Of a DNA stretch of 64,000 nucleotides, positions 1 through 11,007 are shown piece by piece. The position numbers were made by a program, and so were the translations under genes. Within the stretch, counting starts at the first letter, position 1. Each line of letters opens with the position of its first letter. Below the pieces are notes generated by a model that saw nothing but the letters and a program-made list of their open reading frames with translations, did not search any database and had not been told where the DNA came from. The stretch spans positions 1,664,901 through 1,728,900 of the forward strand of contig BCHH01000009.1 in assembly GCA_001599595.1 (NCBI GenBank), given 5' to 3'. Source of the stretch: Beverwykella pulmonaria (Eukaryota > Ascomycota > Dothideomycetes > Pleosporales > Melanommataceae).

Positions 1-1
1 C

Positions 2-1266
2 CTTTTTGACTGGGACAGCGGCGCCTTAGTCCGAAGGATAGAAGTCGAGCCAAAGAGTGTCTACTGGTCAGAGAGCGGCGAACTAGTGACACTGGCAACA
101 GAAGACACATTCTACGTTCTTCGGTATTCCCGTGAGAACTACCTAGAAGCTGTGCAAAACGGTGATATTGATGAAGATGGCGCGGAATCGGCTTTCGAGG
201 TGGTCTGCGACATAAACGAGAGGCAAGCAATCTTTTCTCCTGATATGAATTGGGGCTAACAAACTCCAGTGTGCGGACAGGTGCATGGGTTGGCGATTGC
301 TTCATCTACACAAACAGCACCAACCGCCTTAACTACCTCGTCGGCGATCAGTCCTACACCATCTCACACTTCGACTCACCCCATTACCTCCTCGGATACC
401 TCCCCCGTGACTCTAGAATCTACGTTGCGGACAAGGATGTGAACGTGGTCTCATTCGCCCTCTCCCTCGCCGTGGTCGAGTATCAAACCCTTGTTCTCCG
501 AGGCGATCTTGAGGCCGCCGAAGAAGTCCTTCCCAACGTGCCCAAAGATCAGAATAACAAAATCGCCCGGTTCCTGGAAGGCCAAGGATATAAGGAGCTA
601 GCTCTCAAGGTTGCCACCGACCCAGAGCACCGCTTTGACCTTGCCCTTTCCCTAGGAGATCTCAAACAAGCAACCGAGATTGCGAGGGAACAAGACACAG
701 AGCACAAGTGGAAGACAGTCGGCGACGCAGCACTTACAGGCTGGGACGTCAAGCTCGCCCAAGAATGCTTCGTCAAAGCCAAAGATCTCGGGTCCCTTCT
801 CCTCGTCTACTCTGCTACTTCCGACGAAGCTGGCCTCCGCGAACTCGCCCAACTGGCGGAAACTGCGACTGCGAACAACGTTGCGTTTTCGGCGCTTTGG
901 CAAATCGGCGACGTGGACGCGTGCATCGAGCTTCTCACAAAGACCAATCGTCTCGCCGAGGCCGTCTTGTTTTCTCAGACGTACAAGCCGAGTGGAACTG
1001 CAGCGTTGGTCAAGAAATGGAAAGCGGCGTTGGAGAAGGATGGCAAAGCCAAGGTGGCGAGATTATTGGGGACTCCGCCTGCTGACGGCGAGGGCGACGA
1101 CGAGATGTTCCCTGAGTGGGAGGAGTATTTGAGATTGGAGAGGGAAGGCGGCACGGTAGCGGATCTTAAGATTGAGGATACGGGTGAGGACGCGGAGGAT
1201 GCGGAGGAGGAGGTTGCTGAGGATGCGGATGAAGATGAGGAGGAAGAGGAGGAGACTGAGGAGTAG
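2..1266 (+). CDS. SEC27: Coatomer subunit beta' (COPI), 3' part only
   Basis: This is the C-terminal part of COPI beta', which with alpha-COP forms the outer coat of vesicles moving from Golgi to ER. The 5' end lies outside the window. The visible protein is about 405 residues. It begins inside the propeller-to-solenoid region (LFDWDSGALVRRIEV), continues through the helical solenoid (VRTGAWVGDCFIYTN, then EHKWKTVGDAAL) and ends in a Glu/Asp-rich tail, as in the family. Exons are 2-222 and 270-1266. The 47-nt intron at 223-269 has a GC donor (AG|GCAAGC), a GCTAAC branch site and a CAG acceptor. Splicing restores the conserved ESVRTG junction. The gene is tail to tail with MSP1. Confidence 0.93.
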
Positions 1267-1701
1267 ATGGTGGGTGGGAGGATGGTTTTACAAATGGAGA
1301 TGAGGGTCCATTGGCTTTCTGCGCTGTTTCTGATAGAAACGTGGTAAAGTGGAACAAAATGATACACTGACTTCTAAGTTGCGGGTTGCTCAGCGGTTTG
1401 CGTGTGAAATGATGTAAACTATGGATCGTACCAGATTTGTGTATTGAGTAGCATGATATCACCCCAAGATGTCGCCGTCCCAGTCCAACCTGCTGTCTAT
1501 CCGAACCCTTCCTTGAGACTGAACGCCGAAAATGCTGCCACGTTGACCGTCCCTTCAGATACACACGCCGCCCATATATACGATGTGCGATACGTTTCCA
1601 GACGCTCTTGCACACCCCCGCGACCCCGAACCGTTCAATGTACATACACCAAACCTTGCCAACGCAGAAAGGGAATGACGGGCAGATAGACAAGTGGTTT
1701 G
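1267..1701. other. Convergent intergenic spacer SEC27/MSP1
   Basis: This 435-nt stretch lies between two stop codons on opposite strands. Short ORFs in it have no recognisable family and overlap both 3' ends. It presumably holds the two 3' UTRs; I see no other feature. Confidence 0.6.
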
Positions 1702-3265
1702 CTACCGCACAGCCGTCGGGATCCCCGTCTCGGCCGGGTCTCCGTAGACATCGTCGCCGCTCTCGGTCCCCTCCGACGAACTTGTCTCACTCTCCTCAGT
1801 GGTATGTATCTTCCTCGCGCCCTCCTTCGCATTAACAACCATATCATCCAAGTCCTCCATCTCCCTGCCAATTTCCTCCCTCGCCCTCGCCCTCCCAAAG
1901 AAATCTTCTGTCCTCAGCCCGCGCACATCGCTCTCCTTTACGCCTCTGCGTCCCTTCAGTGTGCCGTCTGCCTTCTTCCTCCGTATATACTCCCTCACCG
2001 GCCCCATAGCGGCGTCCCGACACGCTTCTTTGATATCGGAGCCGGACATGCCGGCGGATACACGAACGAGGTAGTCGAGGTCGAAGTTTGCGGTGTCTAT
2101 TTTCGTGCCTCGCAAAATGAGGGTGAAGATGTTGTGGCGCTGGGAGGCGTTGGGAAGCGCGACGGGGAATTTCTTGGGCATCCGCCGCAGGATAGCCTCG
2201 TCGATGTCTTGGATGCGGTTTGTGGCGCCGAGGATGCAGATTCGTTGGGGGGTTGTGCTGCCCGAGCGCGTGGAGGAGGCGAGGCCGTCCCAATGTGTCA
2301 TGAATCTACATTTGCGATGTTAGGTTTGTGATATGTCCGAGGGGTAGGCATTTGGGGGAAAGGGACGTACTCAGCCTTCACCATCCCGCTTGCCTCATGC
2401 TCCCCGCTTCTCCGCTGTCCGAGCACAGCATCAATCTCGTCGATGAAGACGATAGTAGGCTGTAGTTTCCGCGCTAGACTGAAAACTGCATTCACGAGCT
2501 TGTTCGAGTCGCCGTACCATTTCTCTGTTATGGTGCTGATGTGCAGATTTATGAAGCGTGCGCCTGATTCGTGCGCGAGGGCTTTGGCTAGCATAGTTTT
2601 GCCACAGCCCGGAGGGCCGTATAGGAGGACGCCGCTAGGTGCGCTGAGGAGAGAGGACGAGTGTGAGTAGAGGTGCGGCAAGGTGAGAGGGTAGATGACG
2701 GATTCTTTGAGCTCTTCGATGATGGGGTCTAGGCCGCCGATGTCTGTTCCGCGCAGATTGAATTAGCATTTCCTCTCCACAATCATGTTTCTCGTCTTCT
2801 TCTTTCCTTCCAATGTAATAGTTTATTGCATACCGTCAAACGTAATCGGAATCTCCTCTGGCGCCACCACCTCCATAGCGATGGTCTGCTCGTACGGCGT
2901 GAGCTCCAGATCCTCCATCCTTAACTTTCTCGACGATCCATATCCCTCCTCGTCATCTGAATCATACTCGGTGTTTTGCTTGTTGGCGAGTATTGCGCCG
3001 AGTTTGCGGTTTGCGAGGGAGGCGGTGCGTTTTGCATCTTCTTTTTGTTGCGCGTCGGGGTCCAGACGTGAGAGGAGGGATTTGATTACAAAGTAGGCTA
3101 TCAGCGGCTGTATACATACTCTGATTAGCAGGGCTTAGGTGCGAGGTTAAGGGAAGTAGAGGGGCAATTGCACATGTGCTTGAGGCACGGGGGTCCTACA
3201 GCGGCAGCCGCCATCAGGATATCGGGGAGATAACCCGTGAGGGTGGACTTTTTGTTTCCACTCAT
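1702..3265 (-). CDS. MSP1: Msp1/ATAD1 AAA+ ATPase of the outer mitochondrial membrane
   Basis: Msp1 is a membrane-anchored AAA+ translocase that pulls mislocalised tail-anchored proteins and stalled precursors from the outer mitochondrial membrane. The model has exons 3265-3200, 3107-2834, 2743-2371 and 2305-1702, giving 438 aa. Splicing exon 1 to exon 2 creates one N-terminal membrane helix ([19 protein letters not shown]), which supports this start. Then come the linker, the conserved [12 protein letters not shown], Walker A GPPGCGKT near residue 156, the KWYGDSNK pore-loop region, Walker B IVFIDEID, sensor GATNR and the arginine-finger region LRRMPKKF. The C-terminus is a Ser/Glu-rich tail longer than in yeast. 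Introns of 92, 90 and 65 nt are all GT-AG and keep the frame. Confidence 0.95.
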
Positions 3266-4746
3266 TTTGGCGGTGAGTGGAGTGAGAATGGGAAGGGGCG
3301 CGCAGGAGGGGAGTTTTGCGCAGGAATGAGGGTGCGAATTGTGAGTGTTGAATGCGTTGTTCAAGACGGATGTTGTCCAACGCCACAGAAGAGTCGTAGC
3401 CTCGGCAGGGCTTGCCGCTTCTGCTCCGCTGCTCTAGCCACCCGCTTCAATTGCTACTACGACGGAGCTGGGAATACTTCGGTCATCTCTCGAGCAAGAT
3501 TCTAACCCTCACTCCTCTAGCAGCCACTATAGAACTTTACAGTACCAGTTTGAACTGTTTACCCATCTGCCGGAAGTCACTCTACGGTACCGGCATCACT
3601 CAACACTTGGATGGCTTTCAGCAGAGCAGCAATTCGACATAGATGTTGGAATTCATGCATGCATAGGGATTGGATTTGCTCATTCTACCTAAGACGCAGC
3701 ACCTCTTTCGTCTCGTCCCAGGCTCCAAACTCCGTACCGTCTATGCATACGCTGTCTTTACTGCTCTCTGGTCTGCAGTGATGAGGAGACCCCTTGTCTG
3801 ATGATCTTGAGCCGAACAACATCTCTGTTTCGGAAGATCTAAACATCACTAGTATGTGAACTCGAGGCACAATTGTAGATCTTGTTGCACAGACATATAA
3901 GCCGTCACTAAGACAACATGAAGTTCATGCAGCGAACAAACTTTCTCACTTCTAAAAAGGAAACTGATCTTCTAATCGCACATTCGGTCTTATAGATTAG
4001 CCACACTCTATCGTTCTCCTTGCGCTCCTTGTAACCAGTATGCCTGATTCATTCCAGAACTATGGCAACGAGGGGCCCCAGTCCCTCGTTCGTCCACATC
4101 TTCCAGAAGACCTCAGATTGGACCCTGCTTCAGTATCACGAGACGGGGTAAATATCGCCACTGCGGATGCGGATCACTCTATCTCACTATGCCCCATCTC
4201 AGTCAACAAAGAGGAGATTGAAAGGAGCCATGCACAAAGCAAGTCTACTCGCGAAGCCGACGAAAACGTGGAATATGTTTGCATGCCCGAAAGATGCACA
4301 ACAGCTCGAAGGTTTGTTATGCTGGGTTAAGGTAGCAAAGTCTACTTATATGATGTTGAACATCATACTTTCGTAAAGCTTCTCCTGAGGGAATCCCAAC
4401 GCATTGCAATGACAGTAGGGCACAGAAGTGCAGTGTTGATTAGCTAAGAACTCTCTTACGATGATTCACATGCATCCATGGATTGCAAAGTCGCTGTCCA
4501 ACATTCCTTGCCACCAAGGATAACTCTAGATCTCTCATATATCGAATGGGGAAGGCTGCCCAAGCTTGATCTACCAAAATAATAAGCACACTGGAGTGAA
4601 GAGTAGTCATATTGAAATGATCAAATACCAACGCCGTCGCTATGCGTCCACTCCATCCTCGTCTATGTCATCTAATCGTACGTTGTATATTACATCCCAG
4701 CTCTTGTTCGTACATGTGGTGCGCATCCAAACCTACATGACTCGTC
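3266..4746. other. Intergenic region MSP1/ATP23
   Basis: This 1.5-kb stretch has no supported gene. A 96-codon ATG ORF at 4040-4330 (+) and several 60-80 codon ORFs have no recognisable domain, signal peptide or splice continuation. It contains the MSP1 promoter side and the 3' side of ATP23. A small hypothetical gene at 4040-4330 cannot be excluded. Confidence 0.5.
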
Positions 4747-5527
4747 TCACTTGTATATTTCATCAAACGGCCGCGTATCCGTGAAACAACTGTCCCACAC
4801 CTCGTTCACGATCTTGGCTGCATGGACATCATCTTTGACGCCTGGTCTTGCCATCAGCGACAGCGTTGCCCTCCGCCGCACACAGTTCTGCAGCTGTTCT
4901 GTGATGCGCCATTGATTCCTTGTGAAGAATTCGCGGGTGAAGCGACACTCGCCCGAGAGTGTTGATGCGCGAATCTAGACCACAATTAGCGCATGTTTCC
5001 CGATGCGCGTCGAGGAAGGTAGAGTCGCATACCTCCAAGCAAGCCTGGTGCCTCAAGTTATCGCCCTCAACCTTCCACTTGAGATGGTCCCACGCATGCA
5101 CCATCTCATGCGCCATGGTATCCTCTTGGTGCCCTCTATTCCTGAACTTGTTCGCGCAAAGCAGAATCCCATGATCGATATGGAATCCACCCGACTGCTC
5201 CTGCGTACACAGCCTGCAATGTATATTCTTCTCGTTCAAGTCCCCCCCCAACTTCCCGACCTCATCGCGCATGAAACGTATTATTGGCGAGTACTTGAGG
5301 AGGTAGTCCCTGTTGGACTCGCAGCGCCGGCAGTACGCCTCTTCGTTTATGGCGTCCTGTTCGGAGAAGTATTTTTGCTCGAGGGCAACATCACGGGAGC
5401 CGTTCATGCGCGAGAGGAGGATTGTGAAGGTGTTGGACCAGTTGTAGTAGATGGGATCGAGCTTGGCGGCTGGTGTCGTGGGTTCCGTGGTGGGTGCGCC
5501 ATCCGTCGGCTGCTCAGACTTGGACAT
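4747..5527 (-). CDS. ATP23: Mitochondrial inner membrane protease Atp23
   Basis: Atp23 is an intermembrane-space zinc metalloprotease that matures ATP synthase subunit Atp6, assists F0 assembly and degrades Ups1. Exons 5527-5033 and 4974-4747 give 240 aa. The zinc-protease motif HEMVH is at residues 140-144, followed by [21 protein letters not shown]. Cysteine pairs at CRRC and CRLC precede it, as expected of a protein folded by Mia40. The C-terminus [17 protein letters not shown] is the family ending and appears only when the 58-nt intron (4975-5032) is removed. An in-frame ATG at 5608 would add 27 residues; I prefer MSKSEQ because family similarity starts after it. Confidence 0.95.
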
Positions 5528-5849
5528 GGTGGATGCGATTCTGGAATCCGGGCGGGGAGGGCGTCCAATGTCGAAGATGTAGGGAAACGGTAGGGCGTAG
5601 GGCGCCACGTGGGCGCGTTCATGGAAAAAGTTGAAGTGGTAATTGCGGAGGCAACTAGGCTCCTGATTGGCCAGACCCCAAGCGATCGCGTATTCTGGCT
5701 CAAAAGTTCATATCCATAAATACAGTCGTGACAGTCATACTGTATCAGACCACAAAAACAAAGTCCTACCCTTGCCTTCCCTCATATTCCCTCACCCTCC
5801 CTCACGTTCATAGCCATTCCTTTCGGATGCACGTATCCCCCCAGTTAAG
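5528..5849. promoter_or_regulatory. Shared divergent promoter ATP23/PRO1
   Basis: The two start codons are 322 nt apart on opposite strands, so the promoters must overlap or be shared. The PRO1 side (about 5750-5840) is a pyrimidine-rich CCCTC/CCTTC tract, typical of fungal leader regions. I see no specific operator. Confidence 0.4.
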
Positions 5850-7473
5850 ATGGCGGTACACCTGAAAAAACACCCCGGCCAGCTCACCGTCGTTATAAAA
5901 CTTGGTAATTACCGACCAGTATTGCAACCCACATTCAGCAGAAGAGATGAACTTACTTATTTCCCCAGGAACAAGCTCCATTGTCGACGAAAAAACGCAT
6001 CAGCCGCTCCTTTCTATCCTCTCCGCCATCGTCGAGACATGTGTGAAGCTACGTCAAGATGGACACCGAGTCGTACTGGTTTCCTCCGGCGCCATTGGTG
6101 TTGGACTGCGGAGAATGGACCTCGAAAAACGACCGAAGCATCTCCCGCAGGTACAGGCCCTAGCGGCAATTGGTCAGTGCAGACTCATGAGTCTGTGGGA
6201 CCAGCTCTTTGGCCATGTCAGGCAACCGATTGCGCAGATTCTGTTGACGAGGAACGACATCGCGGACCGGACGCAGTATCAAAATGCACAGAATACGTTT
6301 ATTGAGCTTCTGAACATGCAAGTCATCCCCATCGTCAACGAGAACGACACACTAGCTGTTACCGAAATCAAGTTTGGCGACAATGATACCTTGTCTGCTA
6401 TCACAGCGGGAATGGTGCAGGCCGACTATCTGTTCCTAATGACAGACGTCGAATGCTTGTACGACAAGAATCCGAGGACGCACCCAGATGCTAAGGCAAT
6501 TGAAGTCGTGGAAGATATTGCCGAGCTTGATGCAGATGTTTCGAGTGCTGGGTCGGCACTTGGGACGGGGGGCATGTCGACGAAGATTGTTGCGGCGCGC
6601 TTGGCCATCTCTGCGGGCGTCACTACGGTCATCACCAAATCCTCGAAACCAGGCAACATTGGCGCCATTATAAAATATGCCGAGACGCAGAAGGCCTCAC
6701 GATTGTCAAGCCGAAGCAGCGTCTCGAACTTCCAGCACGACGATGTCCCATTAGTCCAAACAGCAGCACTTAACCTCCTCGCTGCAAGCCACGCCCTGGA
6801 AACCCCATCGACCTCGACGCCTCAAGATACTCCAGCACGCACTCCCTCGCCACAGCTCCCCGAGCCCGTCCCGCTCCATACTCGCTTCCTTCCTATCGCA
6901 CACCCCATCCGCGACCGCTGGTTCTGGATCCTGCACGGCCTGGCCCCGCATGGCACAATCTACATCGACCACGGCGCCTGGCACGCTCTCAGCGATAAAA
7001 TGGGTCTCCTCCCCGTCGGCATCGTAGACGTGGAAGGCTACTTCATCCAACAAGAAGCCGTCCGCATCGTCGTTGTCAAACCCCTTTCATCCAGCTCCCC
7101 TCGCCCTCAGCTCACTGCCCACTCCATCAATTCTCCAACGCCCCAACGCAACCCTCAACACCATCCTACCCATACACCTCATCCCGCTCTTGTACACAGT
7201 CATTCCTCTCAGGTCGTCACCCCGGTGCTGTATGAACTGCACAACCCCGCACCTTTCGAGGTCGGACGCGCCGTCGTGAACTACTCAGCAGCAGAAATAC
7301 GGAGGATTAAAGGATTGCATAGCACGCAGATCCGTGAAGCGTTGGGCTATGCGGACAGTGAATATGTGGCGCTGAGGGAAAATGTCGCCTTCTTTGGGAT
7401 TGAAAAAAGTAGGCCAAGTACGCCGAGTTTTGGGCGGTCCGCAAGCGAGCATGGAGATGTGCACCACTCTTGA
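5850..7473 (+). CDS. PRO1: Glutamate 5-kinase with PUA domain
   Basis: Glutamate 5-kinase phosphorylates glutamate at the gamma-carboxyl, the first and feedback-controlled step of proline synthesis. Exons 5850-5904 and 5969-7473 give 519 aa. The amino-acid-kinase domain covers roughly residues 10-270, with VVIKLGTSS formed across the 64-nt intron, VLVSSGAIGVG, IPIVNENDTLAV, KFGDNDTLSA and GTGGMSTKIVAA. A C-terminal PUA domain follows (HALSDKMGLLPVGIVDVEG, then FEVGRAVVNYSAAEIRRIKG). The PUA region is split by a long Pro/Ser/Thr/His-rich insert (about 7080-7215), so the protein is longer than yeast Pro1, which also has a PUA domain. Confidence 0.95.
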
Positions 7474-7755
7474 TTTCAGTTTTGAGTTTCGTATACGAGA
7501 AGATGACATGAAGTTTACGGTCGGTTCTGGAGTTAGGGCAGGGAAAAATGAGGGCTTAGGAATTATACAAAAAGGAAACATAGATTCTTAAAACATATTA
7601 CGCTCGATTAATTCGGTAGAGTAGCGTGTTCCAGCTTCCAATATGTCTGTTATCATAGGGTGTCACAGGCGGTGCATTCTACTGCGATTTACTAAACGAC
7701 TTGACTCGGTGCTTGATACTGCCCGTGTTCAGGTGCTCAAGTAGCCGAGCCTTTT

Positions 7756-7835
<80 letters not shown>

Positions 7836-7985
7836 TCCCTATTCTCTTGGAATACCCCTTTCCAAGCATACCATAGGATTTATTTGACGTTGAGCTCCCA
7901 CGGGAGTTGCCGAGGCATCACGACTCCCCAACCCAGACCTCCATCCATCCCACACCTTACCCATCCACACACCAACAACACAACA
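7474..7985. other. Intergenic region PRO1/TIM21
   Basis: This holds the PRO1 3' region and the TIM21 upstream region, including the CTTT microsatellite annotated separately. An ORF through the microsatellite continues into TIM21 but encodes simple Phe/Leu/Ser repeats and is not taken as protein. Confidence 0.6.
7757..7836. repeat. (CTTT)20 microsatellite
   Basis: Twenty uninterrupted copies of CTTT lie about 150 nt upstream of the TIM21 start codon, in the likely promoter or 5' UTR. On the sense strand of TIM21 this is a pyrimidine tract. Confidence 0.97.
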
Positions 7986-8785
7986 ATGTCACTCCCATAC
8001 CACCCAACCGAAGCCATCGCAATGCTCAAGCCCGTCCTCCGACACCCGCGCATCCAACGGCCCCGCCTTCTTATACCCCGCGCCGCACCTTTCACTTCCT
8101 CCTACGCCCCGCGCGCAACCAGTACACCTAACAGCGGCCCCAGCGGCCCACCTCGGAGAGCAGTAACCGTCACAAACGACACAGGGAGCGTGCGGTGGGG
8201 GGACCTAAGCATAGGCGAGAAAGCGGCACGCACAACGCAGCAATCCTTCAACCTGGCGGTTGTAGTCGTAGGTGTGGTTCTGACGGTAAGTACTCCACCC
8301 TCACACACACCAACGCGCTGTGATGGAACTAGAAAGCTATGTATGCTGATGAAATGGAACAGGGAGCAGTAGCAACCCTCCTCTTCACAGACGTCTTCTC
8401 CCCCTCCTCCAAAACCGCACACTTCAACCGCTCCACGTCTCTCATCCGCGCCTCCCCACAATGTCAGTCCCTCCTAGGCCCCGGCCCCGAAATCCGTGCC
8501 TTCGGCGAGGCATCCTGGAGCCGCATGGCGCGGAACCGCTTCCTGCATAGCACCACCGAGACCGATAAGTGGGGCACCGAGCACCTCAAGTTCAAGTTTT
8601 ATGTAGAAGGGCCGCTGGGGAGAGGGACAGTTAACGTGCATTTGAGCCGGAGGCCAAGCGAGAAGGAATTCGTGTATGAAGAGTTGAGCGTCGATGTTAA
8701 GGGGAAGAAGAGGATTTATTTGGAGGGTGGGGAAGGGGATGCGAGGAGGGCCGCACCGAAGATATTTGGCGCGAGGTGGTGGTGA
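7986..8785 (+). CDS. TIM21: TIM23 translocase subunit Tim21
   Basis: Tim21 is an inner-membrane component of the TIM23 presequence translocase. Its intermembrane-space domain binds Tom22 and couples import to the respiratory chain. Exons 7986-8285 and 8363-8785 give 240 aa. An Arg/Pro-rich N-terminus (mitochondrial presequence, no acids in the first 60 residues apart from one Glu) precedes a single membrane helix, FNLAVVVVGVVLTGAVATLLF, formed across the 77-nt intron. The C-terminal domain has the family features LLGPGPEIRAFGE, HLKFKFYVEGPLGRGTVNVHLSR and a C-terminal basic stretch. A downstream ATG (MLKPVLRH) is an alternative start. Confidence 0.9.
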
Positions 8786-9322
8786 GGGTGTGTTGTGGGT
8801 GGGAAGGGTTGGGGTTGTTGGACGATTATGCGCTTGGGCGGTGTTCTCTTGGAAGAGGTGGGCATTGGATGCACGGCGTGGAGGACGGGTCGTCAATGTT
8901 TGCTTCTTCTGTACACTTTACGGAGGAATTCTCTGGGCCTGGTAGACAGACTTTGAGAAGTGGTCATTGAAGAAGAGCTGGGATCTATCCAGAGTGGGCT
9001 CCTGTTCTGATCACCTTGTTGGAAACGGAAGATGAACGAAAATGGTAGTATTGCAACGCCATACGGTTTTCGCTTTTGATGATATTGAATCTGAAGCAGA
9101 CTTCGAATCACAATACGAGAGATTGACTTGTGATTTCATCATCGAAACGTCAGCTTCGCTGTGCTCATGCCGTAGGCCTCAAAAAAGATCCGTATCCCTA
9201 AACTCCGACTCATGCACCTAACCCTTGACCAACAGTCATAAACGCCTTGGTCATGAAGATTGACTCATATACATTGGACTCAAAAATACCGAAAGTCTGC
9301 CGATTCAAGGTTCAGAAGGCTT
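8786..9322. other. Convergent intergenic spacer TIM21/Aurora kinase
   Basis: This is 537 nt between two stop codons on opposite strands. I see no coding, RNA or repeat feature; the 3' UTRs are presumably here. Confidence 0.6.
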
Positions 9323-10635
9323 TCAGCTCTCCCGTTCCGAGTCACTTCGAAACTTCTCTCCCGAGGCGCGATTAAACGCACGCTCGCCCTTCTGACAGTA
9401 CTTGATGATCCAAGGATGTGTTTCGACTTCTTCAAGGGGGATGCGCTTCTCAGGGTCGAGGACGAGTAGCTAGAGTCGTGTTAGTGTAGCTTTAACAATA
9501 GGTGACGGTGCAAGTTACCCTCTTGATCAAATTCTTTGCCTCCGCGCTCACAAAATTTGGCACCGTGTACTCCCCTCTTGAGATTTTCCGATATGTCATG
9601 ACTTGCGTGTCCTCAAACGGTGCCTCGCCGACCAGGAACTCGTACATTAGCACCCCCAAGCTCCATAAATCAACTTTCTCGTTGTAGAAGTTCTCCTTGC
9701 CAGCGCCTCGGAGCATCTCCGGAGGGAGGTAGTCGAGAGTTCCGCACATGGTGCTCCGCCTGTTGTTTGGCGCGTGAACCGACCATCCGAAATCGGAGAT
9801 TTTCAGTTCACCATGGATGCCAACAAGAATGTTCTCAGGTTTGATATCCCGGTGCATTATGTGTTTCCGGTGAAGGTACTTCAAGGCGGCAGCCATCTGG
9901 GCAATATACTGGGCGGCTTTCCATTCCGGGAATCGCTGCTCGCGTCGCAGATGTTTGTACAATTCTCCCTTGGCAGCGAACTCGAGAATCAGGATGATCC
10001 GTTTGCTGTCGTGGAAGTGGCCGAAGAGACGCAAGACGTTGGGGTGTGCGAGGTGGGATTGGATCTCGATTTCACGGCGGACCTGTTTCTCGACTTTGCC
10101 TTTCTCGATCTCGTCCTTGTGAAGGACTTTGAGCGCGCAGACGAAACCTGTAGATTTCTCTTTGGCGAGGTACACACGGCCAAATTTTCCTTTACCGAGA
10201 GGCTTGCCAATATCGAACATAGGAAGCGACCATTGCTTTGCGGCTGAAGGTTGAATGTAGATGACGGAATCGGCGAGGGTGCGGCGGTGGGCAGAAATCT
10301 CGGCCGAAGAGCGGCCCTGGTTGGCCTGGGATGGGAGCGTGACCTTCGTAATGCTAGCATTGACTATTCTGCTAGCGTTTGCAGCAGCGAGCTTCTGCAA
10401 AGGCAATTTCTGGCGATTGACTGCTGAGTTTGACGACGTAAGACCGGCTGATGATGCAGTCGTTGACACGGTGCCCTTCCGTGATGTTAGATCGATGTCG
10501 AAGGCATGAATGTGTGAAAAGGGTACTTACTTTAGATTTATGATAAGTAGAAGTGCTAGAAGTAACAACCAGATCATTATTCTCGTCTGTGACCGTGATG
10601 CGCTCGAAGGCGGCCTCGAGATTAGAGACGTCCAT
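9323..10635 (-). CDS. IPL1: Aurora protein kinase (Ipl1/Ark1 type)
   Basis: This serine/threonine kinase belongs to the chromosomal passenger complex, which corrects kinetochore-microtubule attachment and controls cytokinesis. Exons 10635-10531, 10475-9519 and 9469-9323 give 402 aa, with introns of 55 and 49 nt. The kinase domain starts near residue 120 ([19 protein letters not shown]). It has the catalytic lysine in [30 protein letters not shown] at 243-250, DFGWS at 263-267 and the Aurora-type activation segment [16 protein letters not shown]. The last exon supplies [21 protein letters not shown]. The roughly 115-residue N-terminus is low complexity. Aurora rather than Polo or PKA is shown by the DFGWSVHAP and [11 protein letters not shown] motifs. 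It is divergent from TIP41. Confidence 0.95.
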
Positions 10636-11007
10636 GTTGTGTGCTCAGAGGTTGAGAATGCCTGGGTGGATAAACGAGAGAATGGTAACAGAAATGCAGA
10701 AGGGAACAATTGAAAGCTGCTGCAACGAAGAGCAAATGGCCCGCCGGGTGCTGAGGGTCGAGGTGAGATAGAGCAGGTTTGACGTTCTGCGGCGCTTTGG
10801 TCAAACAATCCGTTGCCACGGCAATCCAGCTTGCCTCCAGAGACTAGTCCGGATCGGGACCAAGGCCAGGCCGACGATATCCCGATTCCCCCACATCCCC
10901 GCAAATGCTGCTCTGACTTCGTCGTTTTTTTTTTTTTTAAAATATTCTTAGCTGCACTCTCATCACCCCCGGCACAACTTCTCCCCAAACACTGTCTGAC
11001 GGCAGCG
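10636..11007. promoter_or_regulatory. Divergent promoter Aurora kinase/TIP41
   Basis: The 372 nt between opposed ATG codons must hold both promoters. It includes a T14 run (10925-10938) about 70 nt before the TIP41 ATG, of the poly(dA:dT) kind that disfavours nucleosomes. I recognise no specific factor site. Confidence 0.4.

Noticed and set aside
4040..4330. 96-codon ORF starting MPDSFQNYGNEG
   Set aside because: It has a proper ATG but no domain, no splice continuation and no recognisable homology. It is left within the intergenic description rather than called a gene.
7701..7985. N-terminal extension of TIM21 through the CTTT repeat
   Set aside because: The extension translates a microsatellite and leader with no similarity. 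The ATG at 7986 gives a normal presequence and family length.
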